Shown: positions 49,808 to 58,921, counted from the first letter of the stretch. The stretch is DNA of 64,000 nucleotides from Bradyrhizobium cenepequi (GCF_020329485.1 NZ_JAGKJI010000012.1:1-64000); one strand, 5' to 3'. The notes: generated by a model not told the origin, from the letters alone. Made by a program: numbers and translations.

Positions 49808-51247
49808 GCGGCTGTCATAGCGTCGAGAAGATCGGCGGCACATCCATGGTCGCGACCGGCACGTTGTTCGACAACGTCCTGATCGCGGGGCGCAACGGGG
49901 CGGACCTCTACAATCGTGCCTTCGTCGTCTCGGCTTATGCCGGGATGACGGACCTGCTGCTGGCGCACAAGAGGACCGGCAAGCCCGGTGTCTACGCGCG
50001 CTTTGTTGCCGACGACGGTGCGGAAGGATGGCGCCAGGCAATGGCCGAGGTGCGCACCGCCATGCATGCTCACAATGCCACGATGTTCACCCGGCCTGAT
50101 AGCCAGGCGAAAGCCGACAGTTTTGTCGACAATCGAATCGACTCCATAGCTGCCCGTCTCGACGATCTTGCGCGGTTGCGCGGCCATGGCCGCTTCTGCG
50201 TCAAGGAACAACTCATCACGATCCGCGAGCTACTGGCCGGCCTCGGTGGGGCGCACAGTGCGCACAGCACGGCACTGTTGCTGCGCGACCGCGGCATTAA
50301 CGCGCGTTTTGTCGACCTGACGTTATGGGACGAGCATGCCAAGCTCAGCCTCGACGATCGTATTCGCGAAGCAGGCACCTCGGCCGGGATCGACATCACG
50401 ATGCCGATCGTCACTGGTTATGTGGGGTGCGACGTCAGCATGGTCCGCCGCTATTCCCGCGGCTATTCAGAGATGACGTTTTCGAGGATCGCCGTCCTCA
50501 CCGGCGCGCGCGAGGCGATCATTCACAAGGAGTTTCACCTTTCGAGCGCCGATCCCAAGCTGGTCGGGACCGACAAGACGCGCAAGATCGGCCGCACCAA
50601 CTACGACGTGGCCGATCAGCTCGCCAACCTGGGGATGGAGGCAATTCAACCTGGCGCCGGACGTGGACTGCGCCAGACCAATATTCCCCTCCGCGCGCGC
50701 AATACATTTGACTGCGAGGACGAAGGGACGCTCATCAGCAGCGCCTACGTCTCCGACGCCCCACGCGTCGAAATCGTCACCGGCATCCGGAGGATGCAGG
50801 CGCTACAATTCTTCGAACAGGATATGGTCGGCGTAAAAGGATATGGCGCCGCGATGCTTGAGGTGCCGACGCGCCACAACGCGTGGATCGTCAGCAAATC
50901 GTCCAATGCGAACACCATCACACACTATCTGTCCACCGGTTCGGCAACGATAACGCGCATCCTCCCCGATCTTCAGCATCGTTATCTCGATGCATCGATT
51001 TCCACCCAAGGTGTCGCGATGGTCTCGATCATCGGAAGCGACCTCGCAAAGCCCGGATTGGTATTCGATGCGCTCCGGGCGCATCAATGATGCACGTGTC
51101 GATGTAATCGCGATGCAGCACCAGATCCGTAGCGTCGATGTTCAATTCGTTGTGGACGTCGCCCACTTCGATACCGCCGTCCAGGCTCTGCACCGCGCGT
51201 TGGCAGAGGTCGACGACGAGGAAACGGAAGGCCGGCGCGCAGCCTGA
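49804..51247 (+). pseudogene. Ectoine-dedicated aspartokinase (Ask_Ect) with a C-terminal frameshift
   Basis: The product begins SGCHSVEKIGGTSM (kinase KxGGTS motif) and continues through VVSAYAGMTDLLLAHKRTGK, GYVGCDVSMVRRYSRGYSEM and a first ACT domain to DLAKPGLVFDALRAHQ, where a TGA falls at 51088-51090. In another frame the rest of the second ACT domain follows (INDARVDVIAMQHQIRSVDV, QFVVDVAHFDTAVQALHRAL) to 51247. GGGCGCATCAATG stands where A-G-I-N would be expected, so two bases lost or one gained near 51080 explains it. The catalytic part is intact and the truncated form may still work. It supplies aspartyl phosphate for ectoine. Confidence 0.83.
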
Positions 51248-51267
51248 GGGCGCGCGTTGCATTCGCC

Positions 51268-52497
51268 ATGTTTGCGGCGATTACCCCGGTTCGCAGTCTG
51301 CTTCTGGCGATCTTCATGCTGATGGCGGGCAGCGGCTTCATGGCGACGCTTCTCAGTTTGCGCCTCGAGCGGGCGGGACAAAGCACGATTGTCATCGGTG
51401 CGGTGGCGACCGCCTATTTTGTCGGGCTCGTGATCGGAGCCTTGCGAGCAGGACGTGTTGTCCGGCGTGTCGGCCATATCCGCGCCTTCGCAGCGTTTGT
51501 CGCCCTTCTGTCCGCGAGCACGCTTGGCTATGTGCCGTTCACCTACCCGTTGTTCTGGTCTGCACTACGACTGATCGACGGCTTTTGCGTCGCCGGCGTC
51601 TTCGTCTGTCTCGAAAGCTGGCTGAACGAGCGCGCCGAGGCGAGATCGCGCGGCAGCATTCTGGCGGCCTACATGGTTGCACTCTATTGCGGGCAGGCCG
51701 TTGGACAGTTGTTGCTGGGCGCCGGCGGCGACCTGCCCGCCGTTCCATTTCAGTGGGCCTCGATGCTGATTTCACTCGCGATCATTCCGCTTTGCCTGAC
51801 ACGCAACTCGGCCCCGCCACCCGCCGAAGCCACCGCATTCGGAATCCGGACGCTGTTTGCCAGTTCACCGCTCGGCACTGTCGGCGCAGTAACGACCGGC
51901 TTAATGTTGGGCGCATTCTACGGGCTGGCCGCGGTGCAGGTGCGCCGGCTCGGATTGAACCTGCCGCAAACCGCCAGCTTCATGATGATCGTGATTCTCG
52001 GCGGCGTGGCCCTGCAATGGCCGCTGGGACATCTCTCTGACCGCTACGATCGCCGCCAGGTGATCGTGCTCAGTTTTGCGGCGACCTTATGCGTGAGCCT
52101 GGCGATCTCGCTCCTCTCGTCGACCGGCCCGTTGCTGCTGATTCTGGGAGCGATGTTCGGTGGCCTCAGCTTTGCGCTCTATCCGCTATGCGTCGCACAC
52201 TGCAACGACCGCCTGCATGCGGCACAGCGTATCGCCGCAAGCGGGCGGCTGGTGTTGCTATATTCAATTGGAGCCGCGCTTGGGCCGATCGGTGGCGCCA
52301 TACTGATGACTGGCTGGAGCCGCGGCGGGCTTTTCCTTTTCATCGCCCTTTGCGCCGGCGGCACCGCGGCCTTCGGAATGTGGCGACAGACGGCGACCGC
52401 TCCTGTTCCCACGCCCGAACAGCAGGACTTTCAGATTGTCCCACGCACCACGCCGATGGCTTCCTTGCTTGACCCCAATACGCCCGGCGCCCGCTAA
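51268..52497 (+). CDS. MFS transporter (YcaD-like)
   Basis: The 409-residue protein has 12 hydrophobic helices, with LLSLRLERAGQSTIVIGAVA, IDGFCVAGVFVCLESWLNER and PLGHLSDRYDRRQVIVLSFA (the MFS loop 8-9 motif). It is closest in pattern to the YcaD/YfkF group of unknown substrate. Its position 20 bases after the aspartokinase gene places it in the ectoine operon, hinting at osmolyte export or uptake, which is inference. Intact. Confidence 0.8.
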   Translation: MFAAITPVRSLLLAIFMLMAGSGFMATLLSLRLERAGQSTIVIGAVATAYFVGLVIGALRAGRVVRRVGHIRAFAAFVALLSASTLGYVPFTYPLFWSALRLIDGFCVAGVFVCLESWLNERAEARSRGSILAAYMVALYCGQAVGQLLLGAGGDLPAVPFQWASMLISLAIIPLCLTRNSAPPPAEATAFGIRTLFASSPLGTVGAVTTGLMLGAFYGLAAVQVRRLGLNLPQTASFMMIVILGGVALQWPLGHLSDRYDRRQVIVLSFAATLCVSLAISLLSSTGPLLLILGAMFGGLSFALYPLCVAHCNDRLHAAQRIAASGRLVLLYSIGAALGPIGGAILMTGWSRGGLFLFIALCAGGTAAFGMWRQTATAPVPTPEQQDFQIVPRTTPMASLLDPNTPGAR

Positions 52498-52513
52498 TTG
52501 GAGAACAGAAATC

Positions 52514-53830
52514 GTGAAGACGTCTGCTTCCGTGTCTGATCAAACTGTCGACCAAGCCACGCTGCGCCGCGCAATTGCCGCCTCTGCCATGGGCAATGCG
52601 ACGGAATGGTTCGACTATGGCATCTATGCTTACGGCGTAACCTACATTTCCGCCGCGTTGTTTCCCGGCGACGCCGGAGAAGCAGTGCTTTTCGCGCTGG
52701 CCACGTTCGCGATTTCGTTCCTCGTGCGGCCCCTGGGCGGGATATTCTGGGGATCGCTGGGAGACCGGCTCGGCCGCAAATCCGTGCTGGCGCTGACGAT
52801 CCTGCTGATGTCGGGCGCAACGCTATGCGTCGGCCTCATTCCTTCCTACGATAGCACCGGCTTCTGGGCTCCCCTGTTGCTTGTTCTTCTCCGCATCGTG
52901 CAGGGGTTTTCTACCGGCGGCGAATATGGCGGCGCCGCGACATTCATGGCCGAGTACGCCCCCGATGACCGGCGTGGCTTCTATGGCAGCTTTCTCGAGT
53001 TTGGCACGCTGGCGGGTTTCTCGCTAGGCGCATTCCTGATGTTGGCGTTCTCGCTTCTTCTAGGTGATCAGGCGATGCACGACTGGGGATGGCGCATTCC
53101 GTTTCTGGTCGCCGCACCCATGGGCCTTATCGGCATGTATCTGCGCGCGAGGATGGAGGACACTCCCGTGTTCCGGGCGCACGAATCCGCGACCGAAGCA
53201 AGGCCTTCACTAGGCCTGATTGCGCTGATGCGAGGTCACTGGCGTCCTATGCTCGTTGTTGGCGGCCTGGTCGTTGCGCTCAACGTTGTCAATTATACGC
53301 TGCTTAGCTATATGCCGACCTATCTTCAGCGCCGCATCGGTTTGTCGCCCGACGAAGCGCTTGCGGTGCCGCTTCTCGGCATGCTGTTCATGATGCTGTT
53401 CCTGCCAATTGCAGGCCGGCTCTCGGACCGGATTGGCCGACGTCCGATGTGGCGCTTCTCACTGATCGGACTGCTGCTGCTGGTGACCCCTTTGTACATG
53501 CTGATGGGCACAGGCCTTACCGGCGCCTGCATCGGCTTCATTTTGCTCGGGCTGCTCTACGTGCCGCAGCTCGCAACCATTTCGGCAACCTTTCCGGCGA
53601 TGTTCCCCACCCATGTGCGCTTCGCCGGCTTTGCCAGCGCGTATAACATCTCGACATCCGTCTTTGGCGGCACGGCACCGGCAATCAATAGCGGACTCAT
53701 CTCAATCACCGGGATTGAACTGATGCCGGCCTATTACATGATGGTGACGTGCCTTGTTGGACTGGTCGCGCTCCGCTTCATGCCTGAAACGGTAGGGCGC
53801 ACCCTTTATGAAGATCCTTTCGCGCAATAG
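52514..53830 (+). CDS. ProP-like MFS transporter (metabolite:H+ symporter)
   Basis: The GTG at 52514 is preferred because GGAGAACAG precedes it, whereas the earlier in-frame start lies inside the previous gene. The 438 residues carry MHS-family hallmarks: AIAASAMGNATEWFDYGIYA, GGIFWGSLGDRLGRKSVLAL, RIVQGFSTGGEYGGAATFMA and GRLSDRIGRRPMWRFSLIGL. ProP and relatives take up proline, glycine betaine and ectoine. Last gene of the ectoine locus, it probably recovers leaked or external ectoine. ProP's C-terminal coiled coil is absent. Confidence 0.87.
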   Translation: MKTSASVSDQTVDQATLRRAIAASAMGNATEWFDYGIYAYGVTYISAALFPGDAGEAVLFALATFAISFLVRPLGGIFWGSLGDRLGRKSVLALTILLMSGATLCVGLIPSYDSTGFWAPLLLVLLRIVQGFSTGGEYGGAATFMAEYAPDDRRGFYGSFLEFGTLAGFSLGAFLMLAFSLLLGDQAMHDWGWRIPFLVAAPMGLIGMYLRARMEDTPVFRAHESATEARPSLGLIALMRGHWRPMLVVGGLVVALNVVNYTLLSYMPTYLQRRIGLSPDEALAVPLLGMLFMMLFLPIAGRLSDRIGRRPMWRFSLIGLLLLVTPLYMLMGTGLTGACIGFILLGLLYVPQLATISATFPAMFPTHVRFAGFASAYNISTSVFGGTAPAINSGLISITGIELMPAYYMMVTCLVGLVALRFMPETVGRTLYEDPFAQ

Positions 53831-53862
53831 GTGCTGACGACCTCTCGTGATCAATCTACTTC

Positions 53863-54005
53863 TCAGCTGCGTCCATCTATCAAGGCGACTTTCTTGCCCT
53901 TGAGATCGGCAACGGATTTGAGCGGGCTATCCGGATCCTCGGCAGCAAGGATATCCGCTAAGCCGCCATTGCTGCGGGCAAACAGATCGAGAAGGGAAAT
54001 GTTCG
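53863..54005 (-). pseudogene. Periplasmic binding-protein fragment
   Basis: A minus-strand segment reads NISLLDLFARSNGGLADILA, AEDPDSPLKSVADLKGKKVA and LIDGRS then stops. It matches an internal part of NMT1/SsuA-type binding proteins (SLxDLKGKKVAL…). Both ends of the gene are gone. It directly abuts the tRNA-Arg half, marking the edge of a rearranged block. Confidence 0.45.
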
Positions 54006-54021
54006 TGGTTTTGCACCGAAA

Positions 54022-54070
54022 TGGCGCGCCCGGCGCGATTCGAACGTGTGACCTTTGCCTTCGGAGGGCA
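54022..54070 (-). pseudogene. 3' half of tRNA-Arg(CCG), probable attachment-site remnant
   Basis: Read on the minus strand it gives TGCCCTCCGAAGGCA (anticodon arm, anticodon CCG), a variable loop, ACACG-TTCGAAT-CGCGC (T arm) and CGGGCGC-G-CCA (3' acceptor strand, discriminator, CCA). The 5' half (acceptor, D arm) is absent upstream. Two A-C mismatches in the T stem indicate decay. A tRNA 3' half is what integrative elements duplicate as attL/attR. Confidence 0.75.
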
Positions 54071-54317
54071 GTGGCCATCGCATTTGACTAGAGGCATTCT
54101 TGAGCGTCCCTTTGGGCATTCAAATCGCGACTTAAGCGAATGTCGGTGGTTGCGCCTCCCCCGCAATCAACGGAAATTTCGTCGGCCGAAATCAATGCAG
54201 TCTCAGGAAGGCCAACCCCGGAATAACCCCGGCTACGCCAGAAACGAACGGGGATAATCGTCGGCGAATAGAACCAAAAATCTCGTTTTTTCAATGCTGT
54301 ACGCAGCAATAACCGGG

Positions 54318-54362
54318 TTCGGGACGCAGGGGTCGCAGGTTCAAACCCTGCCACTCCGACCA
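54318..54362 (+). pseudogene. 3' half of tRNA-Pro(CGG), probable attachment-site remnant
   Basis: On the plus strand: anticodon loop TTCGGGA (CGG at 54320-54322), 3' anticodon strand CGCAG, variable loop, T arm GCAGG-TTCAAAC-CCTGC (perfect 5-bp stem), acceptor CACTCCG, A, CCA. The five bases before the loop (CCGGG) do not pair with CGCAG, so homology begins at the anticodon loop, the usual crossover point of tRNA-targeting integrases. No 5' half exists upstream. Confidence 0.78.
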
Positions 54363-54504
54363 TCTTTTTAAGTACTTATAGTTTCGATGCCTTCGTGCGC
54401 AATGATTTGAATCACGGCGCCTATGCCTGCTGATCTCAAGGCCACACGCGAGGAACGTCGAGGGCCAGATAACGCAAATCCGCGACGATCTTGCGCCTCT
54501 TGGA

Positions 54505-54684
54505 TCATCCGATGAGCCAGCGCCCCTTATGGATATTGAACTTCACCAAGCCGTCCTCTCGCATTTTCAACAGGAGGGATTGGCAAGTTTCCTCATTCGC
54601 GACATTGGCGCGTTTCATGACTTCGTAGACTTTAAGCGGCTTCTCGCGGAGCGCGTTCAGGATATTTTCTCGATCATTCAGCAC
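54505..54684 (-). CDS. Small winged-helix DNA-binding protein
   Basis: A 59-residue minus-strand frame starts at GTG with TAGGA 10 bases upstream: NDRENILNALREKPLKVYEV, MKRANVANEETCQSLLLKMR, EDGLVKFNIHKGRWLIG. The order helix, helix, recognition helix (ETCQSLLLKM), then a two-stranded wing (LVKFNIHKGRWLI) is a minimal winged helix of the MarR/DUF-type used for element-encoded regulators. It lies 28 bases after the gene at 54713-54919 on the same strand. No named family. Confidence 0.55.
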   Translation of the reverse strand: MLNDRENILNALREKPLKVYEVMKRANVANEETCQSLLLKMREDGLVKFNIHKGRWLIG

Positions 54685-54712
54685 AACGAGAGTCCTACAG
54701 TCACTAACGGAA

Positions 54713-54919
54713 TCATTGAGGATACGAAAGCTGATCTTCCGTAACTACTCGCTCAATATTCTCTGATTTACTCTTGATGCGGTATCTAAGCCGCCCGTCT
54801 GCCTCAACCGGCATACGCCGAACGATGGTGTAAATCATCGACTGATCAGTTGCGGCACGACCTTGTGGTCCTTGCGACTGGTGGTGAACGTCTTCATTCG
54901 GCTTGTAGGCATGCGGCAT
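54713..54919 (-). CDS. Conserved small rhizobial protein (68 aa)
   Basis: The ATG at 54919 follows GGAGAAGACATAG. The product MPHAYKPNEDVHHQSQGPQG, then SMIYTIVRRMPVEADGRLRY and RIKSKSENIERVVTEDQL is predicted to be a small beta-rich protein (YTIVRRMPxExDGRxRYRIKxxxExFERVVxEDQL), a pattern seen in uncharacterised rhizobial proteins. It is followed by the winged-helix gene, likely in one transcript. Confidence 0.6.
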   Translation of the reverse strand: MPHAYKPNEDVHHQSQGPQGRAATDQSMIYTIVRRMPVEADGRLRYRIKSKSENIERVVTEDQLSYPQ

Positions 54920-55322
54920 CTATGTCTTCTCCTACGAGTTGGCGCTGCTCTAGCGTAGACCTCACTGTGACGCAACCGATGAAGCTAGCATACCCCCTAT
55001 TTTTTGGCCGCTTATTGGTTCGCCGTTTACCGGGCCTTTCGTGAAAGCCGCCATCGTACACGATGCGTACTGCTTCTTGAAAAGTCGGGAGTGGCAAAAG
55101 GTTCGACGCCTAGTGCGCAGATCAATTGATAGTGGCCCCTTTATTCCATACCGCAGATTTCGCTTTCCGTCTGGCAGACCTCGCGACCTTGACATCGCCT
55201 CAAGTGCGACCGGCGACATTGTCGAGATCAGGAGCGCGCTCGTGGAGATCCGCGGCAAATCGATCCGCTTCCAGCACGAGATGCACAAGCGTCGACGACC
55301 ATCACACGAGCTTGTAGCTGAC
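54920..55322. other. Intergenic region downstream of the integrase
   Basis: No intact gene was found. A minus-strand segment near 55210-55280 reads LVHLVLEADRFAADLHERAP DLDNVAGRT before a TGA. It looks protein-like but lacks a start; it may be a remnant. Confidence 0.35.
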
Positions 55323-56685
55323 TCAGGCCGGCGTGCCGCGCTTGATCGGCATCACCTTCTTGGGATCGAGCCAGTGGTCGATCCGATCAGCCCAATGCTG
55401 CATCAGATTCGTGCGCGAGCCGATCAGTGCGAGCGGTCCGTGCTTCTTGTAGAGACCTTCCACAGTAGAGTTGTCGAGATGCGCGAGCTGCAGCTCGACG
55501 ACATCGCCATCCCATGCCTTGGCGTCCTTGATCTCTTCGTGGTGAGACAGGGTCGAGAAGGTGGTCCGGAATCCGTGGGCACAATAATCGGTCTTGGTGT
55601 CAATGCCCAGCAGCCGCAAGCGCTTGTTGAGCGTGTTGTTTGATAGCGGCGCGTCCTTCGAGCAGGAAAACGCATACCGGCGATGGCCGGTCAGCTTCTG
55701 AACGCTGCGCAGGATTGCAAGTGCCTGCCGTGACAAAGGCACGACATGGTCCCAACCGGTCTTCATTTTGGCGGCTGGAATAGTCCAGCGTTCGGCATCC
55801 CAATCGACCTCGCTCCACTCCATTTCATTGACCATGCCGGGGCGGGGAATGGTCAGCGCATCGAAGCGCAAGGCAAGGCCAACGACGTCACTAAACCTCG
55901 CTCTCGTCCACGGTGCGCTGATGAGCTTGAAGACGCGCGTCACGTCGCGTGGTTCGGTGACGCCGGGACGCGGCGTCGAAATGTTGGCAATCATCTGCCC
56001 ATTCAGGTTGCGGAATGGATTGTAGCCGTCGCCTTCGACGTCGGCATAGTCGCAGATTTGCTCACCGATGCTGCGCACGCGGTCGCGGGGTTCCAGCTTT
56101 CCTTCGGCTTCGTATGAACGCATGAAAGCGAGCACGTCCGGACGCCTGATGTCCTGCCTGCACAGCTTGCCGAAACGATCCTTGACGTAGCCGACACGCA
56201 GCTCAAGCACCTCGATGGTCTTGGGGTCGCGCACCGCAACGATCCTGCCGCGTTTGACTTTCTCCACCTTCTTCTTCGCGAGCCACTCGTCGGCCCATTG
56301 CTCGAAAGGCCGGGCGGCGGCCTGCCTGTGCTTGGCGAGCTGCTTCTCGGTGCTCGGGTCTTTACCTTCCTTGAACAGGTCTTTGGCCTTGTCGCGCTCG
56401 CGCCGCGCGTCGGCGAGCGAGAACGTGCCATCCCTGCCGGTGCCGTAAGGGCCGATAGAGTAGGTTTTCTGACGGTTGTGGAAGCGGTAGCCCATCCGCC
56501 AGAGCTTGGAGGCAGCGTTGCCGGGCCTGCTCTTGTCCGAAGAGATAGAGGCCGCCGCCGGTCACGTCGGAAATCTTGGCCGGGCTCCACGCGCCGTTGT
56601 CGAATTTCGGTCGGGCGGCCCGGCAGTCGACGTCGGTCCGGATCTGCTTGGGGTTGGCGCACGCGCCATCGTTCTTGCGGGCCAT
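55323..56685 (-). pseudogene. P4-type tyrosine integrase with an N-terminal frameshift
   Basis: The start at ATG 56685 (AAGGAATTGAGCAG upstream) gives MARKNDGACANPKQIRTDVD and a DUF4102 arm (GGGLYLFG). The frame then breaks near 56525 and resumes as SRPGNAASKLWRMGYRFHNR in another frame through to 55323. The catalytic domain keeps all residues: Arg in TIPRPGMVNEMEW, Lys in KTGWDHVVPL, HGFRTTFST (HxxR), LAHLDNSTVEGLYKK (His and Tyr). Such integrases insert islands at tRNA 3' ends, fitting the tRNA halves nearby. A short protein from an internal start would lack the arm-binding domain. Confidence 0.8.
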
Positions 56686-57167
56686 CTGCTCAATTCCTTC
56701 GTTCGGAATAGCGAAAGTCGCCGTGAACGTTTGTTCTCCCGATACCAACACGGTACCAACAAAAATACCAACAAATCGGACGGCTGGGAGCGGATGAGAA
56801 CAAACGATGACGAACACCGATGTACGCGCAAGGGCCTATGTTTCAAGGGTTTCCGAGCACGGCGCGGACCGTTGCGAACGCTTTGGAACGGGCTTGAACA
56901 GCCTAGTTGGTGCCCCTGGCCGGCATTGAACTTATACGTCGATATCAGTTATGAAAAATCTCCGTTGCTTTTCATAGCCTAGACTTCTCCGACGTTTTCT
57001 GTCGTTCGCTAGGGCTCTCCATTCTGCTCTTTGCTTCCGTTGACGTGGAATGCGGCTCGCCCCAATGTAGCTCCTTCGACTGCGAAGGAGGCGTAACCTT
57101 GAAACGGCGTGGTCCAGAGCTCGAAAGCGGTATCGAAATTGAACGTGGTGCGGCCGCAGATGAGTTG
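56686..57167. other. Region upstream of the integrase with a tRNA-end-like sequence
   Basis: No gene was supported. At 56908-56935, the minus strand reads AGTTCAATGCCGGCC AGGGGCACCA, resembling the T-loop, acceptor strand and CCA of a tRNA or tmRNA, but the T stem does not pair. In rhizobia a better-preserved version of this string often lies beside integrases of this class, so it may be a decayed att site. Confidence 0.3.
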
Positions 57168-57383
57168 ATGCCCCGCCATCTGAGTCGCCTCCCGTTTGCG
57201 CAGCGGTTGACCTGCACCATCGCGGAGGCCTGCGAAGTGACAGGTCTCGGGCGCACTAAGTCTTATGAACTTATCGGGGATGGTCGAGTTACCACGACGA
57301 CCATCGGTCGCCGTCGGCTAGTCGTTGTTCAATCTCTGTTTGCTCTTGTTGGCGTCAATGCGACATCAGCCGACCGCGGATAG
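57168..57383 (+). CDS. Excisionase-like helix-turn-helix protein
   Basis: The 71 residues include LTCTIAEACEVTGLGRTKSY followed by ELIGDGRVTTTTIGRRRLVV, a clear HTH_17 (MerR/Xis-type) domain with its wing (TTTIGRRRLVVVQSL). The frame is open upstream to 57045; the ATG at 57168 gives the usual family length. It lies between two integrase genes and may be the excisionase or regulator of one of them. Confidence 0.65.
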   Translation: MPRHLSRLPFAQRLTCTIAEACEVTGLGRTKSYELIGDGRVTTTTIGRRRLVVVQSLFALVGVNATSADRG

Positions 57384-57568
57384 ATACGCGGCTGACGACA
57401 GCCATGCGAACAGATGCGGAAGCTGACGACCCGGATACCGAATGATCATAAATTAACTCTCTGCCCGAAAAGGCAGCGAAGCGCTTTTGGACTAGAGGCC
57501 TCTTACGGATCGGTTTTGGAGGAAAACTCGCCTATTGAGTGTTATCGTAAGACAAGAGCTCTTATTGA

Positions 57569-58582
57569 TCATCCGTGCCCGACCACATTTTCGTCGAGCC
57601 TCGAAACCAGCGGTACAACAGCCGCCCGAGCGAGATCTTCTAAGGCTGTCGAGATATATTTCGCGTAGTGCCGCTCGATCATCTTCACGGAAGTATTGTG
57701 CAATTTAGCAACGTGCTGAATAGGGAGTCGATTCCGCAAGCCACGGACGATGCTGGAATGCCGCAACGCATAAGGAATGACTTCCGGCAGCTGTGCGCGC
57801 TCGCGGATGGCGTGCCACGGGCGACTGAGCTCTGCCGTCTTCCAGGGACCGCGTTCTGACTTTCTCCAAACGATACTACCGGCCTCCTGCTCGTAGCTCC
57901 ATCGCTCGAACAACGGCGCCTCTTTCGGGCGGTTTAAAATAGGCGATAGGACCTCGATGACATCTTCTCCCACCGGAACCGGGACAGAGCCGCCGTTGCC
58001 GCCACGCCCCTTGTAGGAACCTGGCACCATCAAGCGCTGCTCTTTCCGCTGTGCATCACTGACGCGCATCCGTCTTACCTGCGCGAATCGCGCGCCCGTG
58101 GCTGCAAGACACACGACAATGCGATATAGATCGCCTTCAAATCCGTGCTCACCGTCGATCTCGCGGGCGGCTCGAAGCAAGATGCCGACCTGCGCATCCG
58201 GGAGGATCTGGTTGTCTCGGGCGACAGATATCTCATCATCATCATCGATGCGCTCAGCCTTAAACCCATCTTTCACGATCGAGAGGAATGTTGGGTTTAG
58301 CTTCTTTTGTTCGGCCGATAGGCGAGGCCATGCTGCATTCAGCCCCGCCTTCAGGTCGTTTATGAGCCGCTGCTTTGTCGTGGCCTTCAATTCTACAGGA
58401 AGGTTCTCTCGCCACATCAAGAGGTCACCTTCCCGTAGCGCGTGCAGATGGATCGCGGCGAGAGAAGCGGCCTCAACTGCTTCCTGGCTACCGCGCTCTT
58501 CTTGACCAAGAACGTAGCGCCGCAAGCGGTGACCAGCAAGCCTTGGGTACAGGATGCCCGGTGCGCGCGATGTACGTAGCTC
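57569..58582 (-). pseudogene. Tyrosine recombinase, N-terminally truncated
   Basis: Homology runs from APGILYPRLAGHRLRRYVLG (no ATG; a TTG at 58525 could start 318 residues) to NVVGHG. Catalytic Arg is in ATGARFAQVRRM, Lys in YKGRGGNGGSVPV, Arg in PYALRHSSIVRGL, His in VAKLHNTSVKMIERHYAKYI with Tyr at its HY. The SAM-like N-terminal core-binding region is mostly missing: the coding sequence begins directly after the stop of higA. The truncation suggests that the toxin-antitoxin locus arrived by recombination here. Confidence 0.7.
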
Positions 58583-58879
58583 TTACACGGCCTCGTAGGA
58601 CGCAATCTTCTTGATCTGCGGTGCGAGCACGTCTTCGGCCGTTTCGAGATCGAAGCGTGCCTGCATGTTCATCCAGAACGCAGCGCCGGTCTTGAAAAAC
58701 TTGCCGAGCCTTAGCGCAGTGTCGGCCGTAACGGGCTTTTCTTCGCGCGCGATGCGTTCGATCCGGGTGCGCGGCACGTTCAGCGCGGCCGCGACTGCAT
58801 AAGGTGTCAGCTTAAGCGGAACGAGAAATTCCTCCCGCAGGATTTCGCCGGGATGAACCGGCGGAAGTTTCTTTGCCAT
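58583..58879 (-). CDS. higA: HigA-family antitoxin
   Basis: The start at ATG 58879 (GGAGATCGCAA upstream) gives 98 residues: PPVHPGEILREEFLVPLKLT, PYAVAAALNVPRTRIERIAR, DTALRLGKFFKTGAAFWMNM. This is the HigA/VapI-type HTH_3 antitoxin (HPGEILxEEFLxPLxxS). It neutralises the HigB RNase and represses the operon with its partner. It follows higB after 142 bases, an unusually wide gap filled by a dispersed palindromic repeat. Confidence 0.87.
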   Translation of the reverse strand: MAKKLPPVHPGEILREEFLVPLKLTPYAVAAALNVPRTRIERIAREEKPVTADTALRLGKFFKTGAAFWMNMQARFDLETAEDVLAPQIKKIASYEAV

Positions 58880-58921
58880 TTGCGATCTCCTATTCGGTGG
58901 CTGCATTCGGCCGATCTGGGC

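Noticed and set aside
54088..54363. A 91-codon minus-strand frame beginning MVGVAGFEPATPASRT
   Set aside because: The GFEPAT string is the well-known spurious translation of a tRNA T-arm and acceptor read backwards; here it is the tRNA-Pro(CGG) 3' half. It is not a protein gene.
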